A stretch of DNA of 38,596 nt from Rhodanobacter sp. GTDB taxonomy: Bacteria > Pseudomonadota > Gammaproteobacteria > Xanthomonadales > Rhodanobacteraceae. Below the pieces are notes generated by a model. It did not search any database. It saw only the letters and a program-made list of their open reading frames with translations, and was not told the DNA's origin. Positions 8,539-18,175 of the stretch are shown here, in pieces. The position numbers and the translations under genes are program-made. Positions within the stretch are counted from its first letter, which is position 1; the number at the start of each line of letters is the position of its first letter. The stretch is taken from positions 1-38,596 of the forward strand of contig SCSE01000046.1 of NCBI GenBank assembly GCA_004298015.1, in the 5' to 3' direction.

Positions 8539-9828
8539 ATGATGAGACTTCCACTGCGGCAAGCACTCGTCGCAATACTGGTCGGGCTGGCAGGGGGCGC
8601 TACCGGCACGGCCCGGGCAAATGCCAGCGACTTGCTGGATGTACTCCACGCAAACCACACCATTACGGACGCTCAGTACGCCAGGCTAAAGCAGCAGCAA
8701 GCCCTCGGCGAACAAAAGACGGTAAAACCGCAAGCCCTGGCAGAAGCCCCAAAGTCGTTCACCCAGCTGCCGCGCATAGATGGCTACGGGCAGTTCGACA
8801 TCCCGCTGGCCGTCAGCGATGCCAGCTTGCTTGGCAGCAGTACCAACCTGCGTCGATTCTATGTCCATATCCACGACCAGATCGCGCCATCCTGGGCCTA
8901 CTCGACCACCTTCGGCTATTTCAGCGGAAAAACCTATTTCGTCGGCGCCGATATCCGCTACAGGGGGTTCAGGCATCTCACGGTGACCGGCGGATACTTC
9001 AAGGAGCCGTTTTCCCTGTCCTATCTCACCTCGCCGAAGAATCTGCTGTTTCCCGAACGCCCCTTGCCGGTAATGGCGCTTTCTCCGGGAAAGAAGATCG
9101 GTGTGCAAATGGCAACGCATGGTGATCGCTGGACGCTGGCGGCAGGCATTTTCGGTGGCGGCTATAACCAGACAGCCACCTCCGGGGTGGTTGGGCGATG
9201 GGGCGAAAGTGTGCGCGCGACCGTCACTCCGTGGCGGACGGCTGGCTCTCTCTGGGAGCTCGGGGCAAGTTATGCCTGGCGCAGGGCCGACAGCAGTCGC
9301 CGGGAGGTGTTCGGCTATCTGCCGGAATCGTTCGTCGTGGGCACCAGGCTGGCCACCACTTCCAGCATCCGGCACGTCACCTCATTCTCTACCCGCGGTC
9401 TTGAAACTCTCCTGCAAACACACGCCATGGCAGTGCAGAGCGAATATCTGATGACCCGAGTGCATCGGGCAGATGCACCGACCCTCACATTCCCGGGCTG
9501 GTATGTGCAAGCAAGCCTGGCGCTGACAGGTGAGCAGCGACACTACTCACCAGGCATGGGAACGCTGGGCGGAATCACGCCGCGCCATACCGTATCCCAG
9601 GGCGGCTGGGGGGCGTGGGAACTGGCGGCAAGGTACAGCACACTGGACTTGAACAGCGGCGATATCAGTGGAGGGCAAGAACGCAATGCCAGCTTCGGGG
9701 TCAACTGGTATCCAGAAAAGCCTCTGAAATTCATGTTCGATGCCATCCGCATCTTGCCACTGCATGGCGGACCGCATCCGCGTCAGGACAGCACGATCAT
9801 CATGGCCCGGTTACAGGCTGCGTATTGA
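8539..9828 (+). CDS. OprP/OprO-type outer-membrane porin, probable oxyanion channel of the ModE regulon
   Basis: This 429-residue protein has a signal peptide (about 1-27, ending near ARANA). A short helical/coiled segment follows (LLDVLHANHTITDAQYARLKQQQ), typical of phosphate-selective porin O/P family members. The rest is a beta-barrel of alternating strands ending in an aromatic-type C-terminus (ARLQAAY). The barrel begins with IDGYGQFDIPLA and carries conserved-looking GYFKEPFSLSYLTSPKNLLFPERPLP. AAGGAG lies before ATG 8539, with ATG 8542 adjacent. Known family members pass phosphate, pyrophosphate or other anions. Position after modABC and its own ModE operator suggest molybdate or tungstate as substrate; this is inference. 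Confidence 0.85.
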   Translation: MMRLPLRQALVAILVGLAGGATGTARANASDLLDVLHANHTITDAQYARLKQQQALGEQKTVKPQALAEAPKSFTQLPRIDGYGQFDIPLAVSDASLLGSSTNLRRFYVHIHDQIAPSWAYSTTFGYFSGKTYFVGADIRYRGFRHLTVTGGYFKEPFSLSYLTSPKNLLFPERPLPVMALSPGKKIGVQMATHGDRWTLAAGIFGGGYNQTATSGVVGRWGESVRATVTPWRTAGSLWELGASYAWRRADSSRREVFGYLPESFVVGTRLATTSSIRHVTSFSTRGLETLLQTHAMAVQSEYLMTRVHRADAPTLTFPGWYVQASLALTGEQRHYSPGMGTLGGITPRHTVSQGGWGAWELAARYSTLDLNSGDISGGQERNASFGVNWYPEKPLKFMFDAIRILPLHGGPHPRQDSTIIMARLQAAY

Positions 9829-10040
9829 GCGGCCTGCTCAGGCAGCAGACCAGGTGGCTGGTCGAGCGGGCGCTGGATGCGAAGATGGCCGGGCACCTCG
9901 GGCACAAACGGCACCAGCCGGCCACCAGCGCGACTGGCAACACCTGCAGCGGACGCTGCCGCAAGACGCGCGAGCGCGAGTTCGGCGAACTGCCGATTGA
10001 GACTCCTCGCCACACGCACGCCCGGCCGATCGATCAACCC

Positions 10041-10088
10041 CGCGCCGGCCATGACGGGCCCGCCAGCGGGGCCGTCATGGCCGGCGCG
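10041..10088. terminator. Long hairpin between convergent porin and lctP genes
   Basis: A perfect 17-bp inverted repeat (10041-10057 and 10072-10088) flanks a GC-rich loop that can pair further. Part of the right arm (TCATGGCCGGC) is repeated at 10089-10099. No T-tract follows on either strand, so it is not a textbook intrinsic terminator. Its place between convergent transcription units suggests a bidirectional terminator or mRNA 3'-end structure. Confidence 0.5.
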
Positions 10089-10114
10089 TCATGGCCGGCC
10101 GCCGGTGCGGATGC

Positions 10115-11716
10115 TCAGGGAATCATCCACGGGACCACATATTGCTGCAGCATCACCAGCAGGCCGAGCAGCATGGTCAGCACCACGCTGTGCTTGAAGG
10201 TGCGGGCGAACACCACGCCTTCCTGCCCTTTAAGCGCGGTGACAGCGACACCGGTGGCGATGTTCTGCGGCGAGATCATCTTGCCCATGACGCCGCCGGA
10301 GGAGTTGGTGGCGGCGATCAGCACCGGGTTGAGACCGAGCTGATTGGCGGCCACCACCTGCAGATTGCCAAACAGCGCATTGCCGGAGGTATCGCTGCCA
10401 GACAGGAATACCGCGATCCAGCCCAGGAACGGGGACAGCAGCGGATAGAGCACCCCGACCGAGGCCACGCCGAGACCCAGCGTGTAGGTCATGCCTGAGT
10501 AGTTCATCAGGAAGGCCAGCGCGATGATCAGCACCACGGTCAGGATCGCGATGCGACTCTGCCGCCAAGTGGTGGCGACCGCCCCCATGAAACGTCCGGG
10601 TCCGACGCCGACCAGCGCCGCCGTGATGATTGCAGCTACCAGTATCGCGGTGCCGGTGCCCAGCGGTTGGAACACCCAGGTGGCGGCATAGGGCTTGTCG
10701 TACAGGGTGATAAAGATGGTCTTGTCCAGACCCGGCCAGGCGACGGCCTGCTGGCCGATCAGGGCAATCTTCGCATAGGTCCACGCAATCACTACCACCG
10801 ACACCACCAACCACGGGATCCAGCCCTGCCAGTTGGGTACGCCCTTGACCGTGCGCGGCGTCGTGGTGGCAGGGCGCTGAATGGCAAACGCGGCATCCGG
10901 CTTGGGAGACCATAGCCGCAGGAAGCCGAGCGTTACCAGCAGCGAGGTCAAAGAAGCGAGTACGTCGGTGACCGCATAGTTGAGGTAATTGGAGGTCACG
11001 AACTGGGCGGTGGCGAAACTGAGCCCGGCCACTAGCAACACGGGCCACAGCGCGCGCAGCGAACGCCAGCCGCCGTACACAACCATCACGTAGAACGGCA
11101 GCAACAGAGCGAACAATGGCAACTGACGTCCCACCATGGCGCCCAACTGAACCGCCGGCAGACCAGTCACCTGGCCAAGCACGGTGATCGGCACGCCCAG
11201 CGCGCCGAAGGCCACCGGCGCGGTGTTGAAAATCAAGGTGTAGGTCAGCGCCTCCAGTGGCTGGAACCCGACCAGGATCAGCAGCGCGCTGGTGATCGCT
11301 ACCGGCGTGCCGAAGCCGGCGATACCCTCCAGCAGGCAGCCGAAGCAGAAGCCGATCAGCACCAGTACCACCCGCCGGTCGTCCGGAAGGTGCTCCAGCA
11401 TCCAGTCACGGAAGGCATCGAAACGCCCCGAGATGACCGCAATGTTGTAAAGCAGCAGCGCGGTGAACACGATCCACATCACCGGCCACAGGGCAAATAC
11501 CGCGCCGTTGAGAGCGCTTGCGGCGGCCAGCCCAGCAGGGAACTGCCACAGGGTGAGGGCGATCACGAGGGCGGTCAGCAGGCCACCCAGCGACGACTGC
11601 CATGCCGGTCGTCGCAGCACGCCGAGCATGACCAGTACCACGGCGATCGGCAACACCGCGATCAGAAACGACAGCGGCAGACTGCCGCCAATAGGCCTCA
11701 GCAATTGATGGAACAT
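10115..11716 (-). CDS. lctP: L-lactate/glycolate permease family transporter (LctP/GlcA)
   Basis: This 533-residue inner-membrane protein has about 12-14 hydrophobic segments spread over its length. Family-typical stretches include GFCFGCLLEGIAGFGTPVAI (about 138-157) and ATNSSGGVMGKMISPQNIATG near residue 460. LctP-family carriers import L-lactate, D-lactate or glycolate with protons. It is last in the glycolate operon, 57 bp after glcF, so glycolate is the most likely physiological substrate, as for E. coli GlcA. GGAGG precedes ATG 11716. Length matches the family (about 530-560). Confidence 0.92.
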   Translation of the reverse strand: MFHQLLRPIGGSLPLSFLIAVLPIAVVLVMLGVLRRPAWQSSLGGLLTALVIALTLWQFPAGLAAASALNGAVFALWPVMWIVFTALLLYNIAVISGRFDAFRDWMLEHLPDDRRVVLVLIGFCFGCLLEGIAGFGTPVAITSALLILVGFQPLEALTYTLIFNTAPVAFGALGVPITVLGQVTGLPAVQLGAMVGRQLPLFALLLPFYVMVVYGGWRSLRALWPVLLVAGLSFATAQFVTSNYLNYAVTDVLASLTSLLVTLGFLRLWSPKPDAAFAIQRPATTTPRTVKGVPNWQGWIPWLVVSVVVIAWTYAKIALIGQQAVAWPGLDKTIFITLYDKPYAATWVFQPLGTGTAILVAAIITAALVGVGPGRFMGAVATTWRQSRIAILTVVLIIALAFLMNYSGMTYTLGLGVASVGVLYPLLSPFLGWIAVFLSGSDTSGNALFGNLQVVAANQLGLNPVLIAATNSSGGVMGKMISPQNIATGVAVTALKGQEGVVFARTFKHSVVLTMLLGLLVMLQQYVVPWMIP

Positions 11717-11773
11717 AGGATCCCCTCCGGTTTGAGTTGACTACGGTTCAACGGCAACAGCCAGTTTCGATGA

Positions 11774-13069
11774 TTACCCCGATGCAGTCGCAGGCAGCGC
11801 CGCGGGTCGCGGGCCGCCCGTCACCCAGTCCAGCAGCTCCACGGTGTGGACTACCGGAATGGCCGTGCCACTGGCAATCTGCGTGATGCAGCCCACATTG
11901 CCGGTGGCCACCAATTGCGGGGCGATATGCGTGATGTTGGCCACTTTGCGATCCCGAAGGCGGCTGGCGATCGCCGGCTGCAACAAGTTGTAGGTTCCAG
12001 CCGACCCGCAGCACAGATGTCCTTCCGGCACGTCCAGCACGGTGAAGCCGGCAGCACTCAGCAGGCGTTTGGGCTGGTCTCGAATTTGCTGACCATGCTG
12101 CATGGAGCAGGCGCTGTGATAGGCAATGCGCAGCCCGGTTTCGACCGACGGCGCCTGCAGTCCGATTTCGTCCATCAGTTCGGTGATGTCGTGAGCCAGG
12201 TCCGATACCTGACGCGCCGGCTCGGCCAGCTCCGGATCGTCACGGAACATGAAACCGTAGTCTTTCACCGTGGTGCCGCAGCCGGAGGTATTGATGACGA
12301 TTGCATCCAGTCCGCCGCTCTCGATCTCGCGACTCCATGCCAGGATGTTGGCACGCGCCTGAGAGTGGCCGTCCTGCCCGATGTGGTGGCGCAAAGCGCC
12401 GCAGCAGCCCGCGCCGACGGCCACCACTACCTCGCAGCCATGCCGGACCAGCAGGCGGATGGTGGCCTCATTGATCTGCGGCGCTATGACTTGCTGGGCG
12501 CAGCCATTGAGCAGGGCCACCCGCAGGCGTCGTGCACCCTGCGCATGAAACACTTGCGGCCGGTCCACCGCGCTGGCCCGAGGCAATCGCATCGGCGCCA
12601 GCTTGAGCAATACCTGCACCCGCAACGGCAGCCAGCGCGCGAGCGGCCGTAGCAGTCCCGCGCCGCGCAGCGACAGGCGAAACAGTGCCGGGTTTGGCAG
12701 AACCACACCCAGCAACCCCCGCAGTAGCCGCTGCGGCCAGGGGCGACGGTAGGTCTTCTCGATGTGCCGCCGTGCGTGATCGACCAGGTGCATGTAATTC
12801 ACGCCCGACGGGCAAGTGGTCATACACGACAGGCAGGACAGGCAGCGGTCGATGTGTTTGACCACCTGATCGCTGGCTGGTCGATCGTTCTCCAGCATGT
12901 CCTTGATCAGATAAATCCGCCCGCGCGGGCTGTCCAGTTCATCCCCCAGCAGCGTATAGGTTGGACAGGTGGCGGTGCAGAAGCCGCAATGCACGCACTT
13001 GCGCAGAATTTTTTCGGAAACGGCGGTATCGGAATCGGCGAGCTGCGCCTGTGTGAAGTGGGTTTGCAT
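11774..13069 (-). CDS. glcF: Glycolate oxidase iron-sulfur subunit GlcF
   Basis: This 431-residue electron-transfer subunit of the glycolate dehydrogenase complex GlcDEF has two 4Fe-4S motifs near the N-terminus: CVHCGFCTATCP (about 26-37) and CLSCLSCMTTCP (about 77-88). Two CCG/cysteine-rich domains follow in the C-terminal half (VGAGCCGALRHH and EGHLCCGSAG). Electrons from the FAD subunits pass to the respiratory chain. GGGAGG precedes ATG 13069, and the gene follows glcE by two bases. Length fits the family (about 407-430). Ala/Pro/Gly-rich C-terminal tail. Confidence 0.95.
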   Translation of the reverse strand: MQTHFTQAQLADSDTAVSEKILRKCVHCGFCTATCPTYTLLGDELDSPRGRIYLIKDMLENDRPASDQVVKHIDRCLSCLSCMTTCPSGVNYMHLVDHARRHIEKTYRRPWPQRLLRGLLGVVLPNPALFRLSLRGAGLLRPLARWLPLRVQVLLKLAPMRLPRASAVDRPQVFHAQGARRLRVALLNGCAQQVIAPQINEATIRLLVRHGCEVVVAVGAGCCGALRHHIGQDGHSQARANILAWSREIESGGLDAIVINTSGCGTTVKDYGFMFRDDPELAEPARQVSDLAHDITELMDEIGLQAPSVETGLRIAYHSACSMQHGQQIRDQPKRLLSAAGFTVLDVPEGHLCCGSAGTYNLLQPAIASRLRDRKVANITHIAPQLVATGNVGCITQIASGTAIPVVHTVELLDWVTGGPRPAALPATASG

Positions 13070-13071
13070 GA

Positions 13072-14292
13072 TTATTGGTCCTCCCGCATGCGACCCGGAT
13101 TGAGGATGCCGTGCGGATCGAAACCGTACTTGACCCGCTGGTTCAGCGCGGCCAGCGGGGCCGGCAGCGTCTGAAACACCGGTACGTTGGTCCGCACCGC
13201 GTCCGAAGCCAGTATCAACGTGGCGTGGCCGGCAGCCTGGCGCAGCGCGTTGCGGACCACCTGCGCGCCGCCATCGGCACCGGCTTCGCGGGCATCGATA
13301 CTCAGCCAGAGCAGGCCGCCGCCCCAGTCGTAGAATCCCTCACTGGAGGGAAGCTTGGCACGCACCTGCTGCTGCACCAGGGGTGCGGCTGCGGGCGTCG
13401 GGCATAGCCGCCACAGGCAGCGGTTGTGAGCGGCCAACAGTGGTCGTACTGCCCCGATTTCGTCCCACAACAACCGGCTGTCGTCGGCCTGCAGCGGCTC
13501 ACCACCACCAAGCTGCGCTCGCAGCGACGCCAGACGGGAGATCACCGAGGGGGTCGGGCCTTCCAGACGAAATACCGTCACTGTGTCGCTGCGGTCGGCC
13601 ACCGCTGTCACTTGCGAGCGCCGCGCTGCCGCTGCGGGCAGATGCGCGGCCGCCGATACTTCCTGCGGGGTGTTCAGCGCCTGCGACGACAGTGCAATGG
13701 CAGCTTCGTCCGACAGGCCTCTGAACAGCAGGCTGCAGACGGTCTCCGGTCGCGGCATCACTTTCACCGTGATCTGGGTCAGCAGCGAAAGGGTGCCGTA
13801 GGCACCGCATTGCAGCTTGCTCAGATCGTAGCCGGTGACGTTCTTCACCACTTTTCCCCCGGCTTTCCAGGACTCGCCGCGGCCGTTGACGCCGAAAAAT
13901 CCGAGGATATGGTCCCGCGCCGCGCCTGCGCGCACCCGACGCGGGCCGGCAAGATTGCAGGCGATGACGCCGCCCAAGGTCGACGTACCGTGGCTGCCCA
14001 TCAGGCCACGCCAGTCCGGTGGTTCGAACGCCAGCATCTGGCGGTTGTCCGCCAGTAGCGATTCGATCTGCGCCATCGGCGTGGCCGCGTGTGCGGTGAG
14101 CTGCAGCTCGGGCGGGTCGTAGTCGATGACGCCAGATAGCCGGGACGCGTCGAGGCTGTGCGACGTCCGCATGGGGCGGCCGAGACCGCGCTTGGTGCCA
14201 CCGGCGAGCAGTTCCAGCGGCTGGCGTTCTGCGGCGGCGGCGGCGATCACTTCGGCGGCTTCGGCGGCATCGGCAGGACGGTAGACGGTCAT
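13072..14292 (-). CDS. glcE: Glycolate oxidase FAD-binding subunit GlcE
   Basis: This 406-residue protein is the second FAD-binding (PCMH-type) subunit of the glycolate dehydrogenase. The N-terminal half carries the flavin fold (LELLAGGTKRGLG near 28-40 and GSHGTSTLGGVIACNLAGPRR near 98-118, then GGKVVKNVTGYDLSKL). The C-terminus ends in the family-typical VKYGFDPHGILNPGRM. GAGGGG lies before ATG 14292. It is packed between glcD (11 bp) and glcF (2 bp). It is slightly longer than E. coli GlcE (about 350), mainly in the middle region. Confidence 0.94.
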   Translation of the reverse strand: MTVYRPADAAEAAEVIAAAAAERQPLELLAGGTKRGLGRPMRTSHSLDASRLSGVIDYDPPELQLTAHAATPMAQIESLLADNRQMLAFEPPDWRGLMGSHGTSTLGGVIACNLAGPRRVRAGAARDHILGFFGVNGRGESWKAGGKVVKNVTGYDLSKLQCGAYGTLSLLTQITVKVMPRPETVCSLLFRGLSDEAAIALSSQALNTPQEVSAAAHLPAAAARRSQVTAVADRSDTVTVFRLEGPTPSVISRLASLRAQLGGGEPLQADDSRLLWDEIGAVRPLLAAHNRCLWRLCPTPAAAPLVQQQVRAKLPSSEGFYDWGGGLLWLSIDAREAGADGGAQVVRNALRQAAGHATLILASDAVRTNVPVFQTLPAPLAALNQRVKYGFDPHGILNPGRMREDQ

Positions 14293-14303
14293 TTCATCCC
14301 CTC

Positions 14304-15794
14304 TCAGAACCGCGGAAGGTCGGGAAACCGGACCTGTCCGGCGTGCACATGAACCCGGCCAAGCTCAGCACAGCGATGCAGCGTGGGGAACATCTTGCCA
14401 GGGTTCAGCAGCCCTTGCGGGTCGAATGCACATTTCAGGCGCTGCTGCTGGTTGAGATCGATCTCGGTGAACATCGTCCCCATCAGATCGCGTTTTTCGA
14501 CGCCGACACCGTGCTCTCCGGTAAGCACGCCGCCGACCTGCACGCACAACCGCAGAATGTCGGCACCGAACGCCTCGGCCCGATCCAGTTCACCGGGCTG
14601 GTTGGCGTCGTAGAGAATCAATGGGTGCAGATTGCCGTCGCCGGCATGGAATACATTGGCCACGCGCAGTCCATATTGGTCCTGCATCTGGCGCATGCGC
14701 GAGAGCACTTCGCCGATGCGTTTGCGTGGGATGGTACCGTCCATGCAGTAATAATCTGGAGAGATCCGCCCCACCGCCGGGAAGGCGGCCTTGCGGCCGG
14801 CCCAGAGCAGCAGGCGCTCGTCGTCCGACTGGCTGACGCGGGTGCTGCTGGCGCCGTGGCGCCCGGCGATTTTCTCTACCGCCAGGATCAGGTGATCGAC
14901 CTCGGCCTCGCAGCCATCCAGCTCGACGATCAGAACCGCCTCGGCATCCAGCGGATAGCCGGCGTGGACGAAGGCCTCGGCCGCAGCGGTCGCCGGTTTG
15001 TCCATCATCTCCATGCCACCGGGGATGATGCCGGTAGCGATAATGTCGGCCACGCAGTCGCCGGCGCCTTCAATGGTCGAAAAGCCGATCAGCACCGCGC
15101 GCGCGCCGGGTGGCTTCGGCAGGATACGTACGGTCACCTCGGTAACCACGCCGAGCATGCCCTCGGAGCCGACCATCACCCCGAGCAGATCATAACCGCT
15201 GGCGTCAAAGTGCTTGCCGCCCAAACGCAGCACTTCCCCGTCGATAGTCACCATTTCCAGGCCGATGACATTGTTGGTGGTCAGACCGTACTTCAGGCAG
15301 TGCACTCCGCCAGAGTTCTCGCCGACATTGCCGCCGATGGTACAGGCGATCTGGCTGGAGGGATCCGGTGCGTAGTAGAAGCCGCGCTCCTGCACCGCGT
15401 GGCTGATGGCAAGATTGGTGACGCCGGGCTGCACCACCGCACAGCGATTGACGTAATCGATCTCCAGCACCTGCTTGAACTTGCCCATCCCCAGCAGCAC
15501 GCCATCTTCCAGCGGCAGCGCGCCACCGGACAGCGAGGTCCCGGCACCGCGCGGTACCACCTTGATCCCGGCAGAGTGGCAGTAGCGCATCACCTGCACC
15601 ACTTGCTCGGTGGTTTCCGGGAGCACGGCCACCATCGGTGGTGTCCGGTAGGCAGTCAGCCCATCGCTCTCATAGGCACACAACTCGCTGGCGTCGTCGA
15701 TCACGCCCTCGCCGGGCACGATCTGGCGCAGCGCGTGCACGATCTCGGCGCGGCACGCCAGCACCGCCGTGTCGGGTAGCGGCATCTTCAGCAT
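14304..15794 (-). CDS. glcD: Glycolate oxidase catalytic FAD subunit GlcD
   Basis: This 496-residue FAD-linked oxidase converts glycolate to glyoxylate. It has a PCMH FAD-binding region (VVPRGAGTSLSGGALP about 83-98; GGNVGENSGGVHCLKYG about 143-159) and a C-terminal FAD-oxidase domain with NVFHAGDGNLHP and GVLTGEHGVGVEKR, the His-containing active-site segments. The start is placed at ATG 15794 (MLKMPLPDT) because a strong AAGGAGG sits six bases upstream. An in-frame ATG at 15818 lies upstream of that site. Length equals E. coli GlcD (about 499). The C-terminus is extended by about 25 residues beyond the usual GLLNPGKMFP. Confidence 0.95.
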   Translation of the reverse strand: MLKMPLPDTAVLACRAEIVHALRQIVPGEGVIDDASELCAYESDGLTAYRTPPMVAVLPETTEQVVQVMRYCHSAGIKVVPRGAGTSLSGGALPLEDGVLLGMGKFKQVLEIDYVNRCAVVQPGVTNLAISHAVQERGFYYAPDPSSQIACTIGGNVGENSGGVHCLKYGLTTNNVIGLEMVTIDGEVLRLGGKHFDASGYDLLGVMVGSEGMLGVVTEVTVRILPKPPGARAVLIGFSTIEGAGDCVADIIATGIIPGGMEMMDKPATAAAEAFVHAGYPLDAEAVLIVELDGCEAEVDHLILAVEKIAGRHGASSTRVSQSDDERLLLWAGRKAAFPAVGRISPDYYCMDGTIPRKRIGEVLSRMRQMQDQYGLRVANVFHAGDGNLHPLILYDANQPGELDRAEAFGADILRLCVQVGGVLTGEHGVGVEKRDLMGTMFTEIDLNQQQRLKCAFDPQGLLNPGKMFPTLHRCAELGRVHVHAGQVRFPDLPRF

Positions 15795-15912
15795 GTACTC
15801 CTCCTTACCGGCGGGCATACCGGCCTATTGCATGGGGTTCGATCCGATCGAGCGCCGTGGTCCGTGTTGGCCGGAAGTCGCCGACAGCAGATGATGCCGG
15901 CTGGCGGGGGAG

Positions 15913-17205
15913 TCATGTGCGATCTGCTTGCAGGTGGGTGATCAGTATGGCGCGGAAATCGTTGACATTGGTCCGGGTTGGACCGGTAACCACCAGATCA
16001 TCCAGTGCCGAGAAGAAACCATAGCCGTCGTTGTCGGCCAGCTGCGCACGGGCATCGATACCTCGCGCCAGTGCACGATCCAGGCTGTCGGGTGCCAGCA
16101 GCGCACCGGCATTGTCCTCGGTGCCGTCGATGCCATCGGTATCGCAGGCAATGGCATGAATGTCCGGATATCCATCGAGCGCCAAACCCAGTGCCAGCAG
16201 AAACTCGGCGTTGCGGCCACCGCGCCCGTTGCCGCGCACCGTCACCGTGGTTTCACCGCCGGAGATCAGCACGCAGGGTGGCCGTGCGGGCTGTCCGTGT
16301 AGCGCGCACTGGCGTGCGATCCCCGCCATCACTCGGGCCACCTCGGCAGACTCGCCTTCGATGGCGTCGCCCAGAATCAGTGGTGTGATGCCCTTGCCGC
16401 GCGCCACCTCGGCGGCGGCTTCCAGCGACTTCTGCGGCGTTGCGATGATCGTCGCTGCGTTGCTTGCGAAGGCCGGATCGCCGGGCTTGGGCGTCTCGGC
16501 TGCCGGATTCTGCAGCCACACGGCGACGGCCGGCGGCGGCTCGATGCGGTACCGCGCCAGTACCTCGCGGGCTTCGGACAGAGTACTGGTGTCGGGTATC
16601 GTGGGACCGGAGCCGATCACGCATGGAGCGTCGCCGGGCACATCGGAGATCATCAATGTCACCAGTTTCGCCGGCCTTGCAGACTGTGCCAGCCGACCGC
16701 CCTTGACTGCCGATAGATGCTTGCGCACGCAGTTGATCTCATCGATGCGGGCCCCGCTGCGCAGCAGGGCGCGAGCCACTGCTTGCTTGTCGGCCAGGGT
16801 CAGGCCCGGCGCAGGTAGCGCCAGCAACGCCGAAGCGCCACCGGACATCAGGCACAGCACCATGTCGTCGACAGCGAGTCCTTGAAGTAACATCAGCATG
16901 CGTGTAACGGCCTGCAGACCAGCTTCGTCGGGCACGGGATGCCCTGCCTCCACCACGTCGATCCGCTTCAAGGTGCCGACGCCGTGGTGATAGCGCGTCA
17001 CCACCAGACCGCTCAGCGGTCGATCCGCGGGCCAGTGCGCCTCCACTGCCTGCGCCATGGCAGCGGCGGCCTTGCCCGCGCCCACCACCACGGTCCGGCC
17101 GCGTGGCGGCAGCGGCAGGTGCGGTGGCAGGCACAGCTTCGGAGCGGCAGCGTCCACCGCGGCCTGAAACATTTGCAGCAACAGATCGGATTCGGCGCTG
17201 GGCAT
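15913..17205 (-). CDS. ttuD: Glycerate kinase, MOFRL/TtuD (GckA) type
   Basis: This 430-residue protein phosphorylates D-glycerate (normally to 2-phosphoglycerate for this family), closing the glyoxylate-to-glycolysis route. Seen: the N-terminal glycerate kinase domain with VVGAGKAAAAMAQAVE (about 40-55) and LMSGGASALLALPAPG (about 118-133), and a C-terminal MOFRL domain with ISGGETTVTVRGNGRGGRNAEF. The start at 17205 (MPSAESD) is chosen because AGGA lies seven bases upstream; the open frame to 17328 overlaps garR. It sits between garR and glcD in the operon. Confidence 0.93.
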   Translation of the reverse strand: MPSAESDLLLQMFQAAVDAAAPKLCLPPHLPLPPRGRTVVVGAGKAAAAMAQAVEAHWPADRPLSGLVVTRYHHGVGTLKRIDVVEAGHPVPDEAGLQAVTRMLMLLQGLAVDDMVLCLMSGGASALLALPAPGLTLADKQAVARALLRSGARIDEINCVRKHLSAVKGGRLAQSARPAKLVTLMISDVPGDAPCVIGSGPTIPDTSTLSEAREVLARYRIEPPPAVAVWLQNPAAETPKPGDPAFASNAATIIATPQKSLEAAAEVARGKGITPLILGDAIEGESAEVARVMAGIARQCALHGQPARPPCVLISGGETTVTVRGNGRGGRNAEFLLALGLALDGYPDIHAIACDTDGIDGTEDNAGALLAPDSLDRALARGIDARAQLADNDGYGFFSALDDLVVTGPTRTNVNDFRAILITHLQADRT

Positions 17206-17224
17206 AATGGATTCCTGCGACGGC

Positions 17225-18139
17225 TCAGCTCTTGCCCGCGACCGGGTCGGAAACCTTGTCTCCGATCTCATGATGTGCCAGCAGCTCCAGCACTTTGACC
17301 ATGCCGGAATGATCCCAGGCGCGGCCACCGGCGGCGGTCGCCGCGTTGAACAGCTCCTGGCAGGCGGCGGTGTTGGGTAGGCTCAGGCCGAGCGCACGCG
17401 CGCCGGCCAGCGCCAGGTTGAGATCCTTCTGGTGCAGCTCGATACGGAAGCCGGGCTTGAAGTTGCGCTGGATCATGCGCTCACCGTGTACCTCCAGGAT
17501 GCGCGAGGAGGCGAATCCGCCCATCAACGCCTGACGTACGCGGGTCGGATCGGCACCGGCGCGGGAGGCGAACAACAGCGCCTCGCCGATCGCTTCTATG
17601 GTCAGCGCGACAATGATCTGGTTGGCCACCTTGGTGGTCTGCCCGTCACCGTTGGCACCGACCAGGGTAATGTTCTTGCCCATCAGCTCGAACACCGGCC
17701 TGACTGTGTCGAACGCGCGTTGCGGACCGCCGACCATGATGGTCAGCGTGCCGGCTTTGGCGCCGACGTCGCCGCCGGAAACCGGCGCGTCGAGGTAATC
17801 GCAGCCTTTGGCGTTGATGCGCGCGGCAAAATCCTTGGTCGCAATCGGCGAGATCGAACTCATGTCGACTACGATCCTGCCGTCCGAGAGGCCTGCGGCG
17901 ACCCCGTTGTCGTCAAACAGTACCGCCTCGACATCGGGTGTATCCGGCACCATCATGATGATGATTTCGGCCTGCTGCGCCACTTCGCGTCCGCTGGCAC
18001 AGAGCTTGGCGCCGGCATCCACCAGTTCCTGTGGTGGCTTGCCGCGGGAATGGATGAACAGCGTATGGCCGCCGTTGATCAGGTTGAGCGCCATGGGTTG
18101 GCCCATGATACCCAGGCCGATGAATCCGAGCTTGCTCAT
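17225..18139 (-). CDS. garR: Tartronate semialdehyde reductase (2-hydroxy-3-oxopropionate reductase)
   Basis: This 304-residue member of the beta-hydroxyacid dehydrogenase family uses NAD(P)H to reduce tartronate semialdehyde to D-glycerate. It has the N-terminal Rossmann motif LGFIGLGIMGQPMALNL and the family signature DAPVSGGDVGAKAGTLTIMVGG with the substrate-binding SGG. The catalytic lysine region NGDGQTTKVANQIIVALT is present (K in TTKVANQ). It lies downstream of hyi and upstream of the glycerate kinase, exactly as the pathway demands. Length is normal (E. coli GarR/GlxR 292-294), with a roughly 10-residue C-terminal extension. Confidence 0.95.
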   Translation of the reverse strand: MSKLGFIGLGIMGQPMALNLINGGHTLFIHSRGKPPQELVDAGAKLCASGREVAQQAEIIIMMVPDTPDVEAVLFDDNGVAAGLSDGRIVVDMSSISPIATKDFAARINAKGCDYLDAPVSGGDVGAKAGTLTIMVGGPQRAFDTVRPVFELMGKNITLVGANGDGQTTKVANQIIVALTIEAIGEALLFASRAGADPTRVRQALMGGFASSRILEVHGERMIQRNFKPGFRIELHQKDLNLALAGARALGLSLPNTAACQELFNAATAAGGRAWDHSGMVKVLELLAHHEIGDKVSDPVAGKS

Positions 18140-18175
18140 GTGGTGTTCCTTATGGTCTCGGTGGGGAAGGGATGC

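Noticed and set aside
14343..15779. 478-codon plus-strand frame opposite glcD
   Set aside because: Antisense to an unmistakable glcD; the product is His/Gln-rich shadow sequence.
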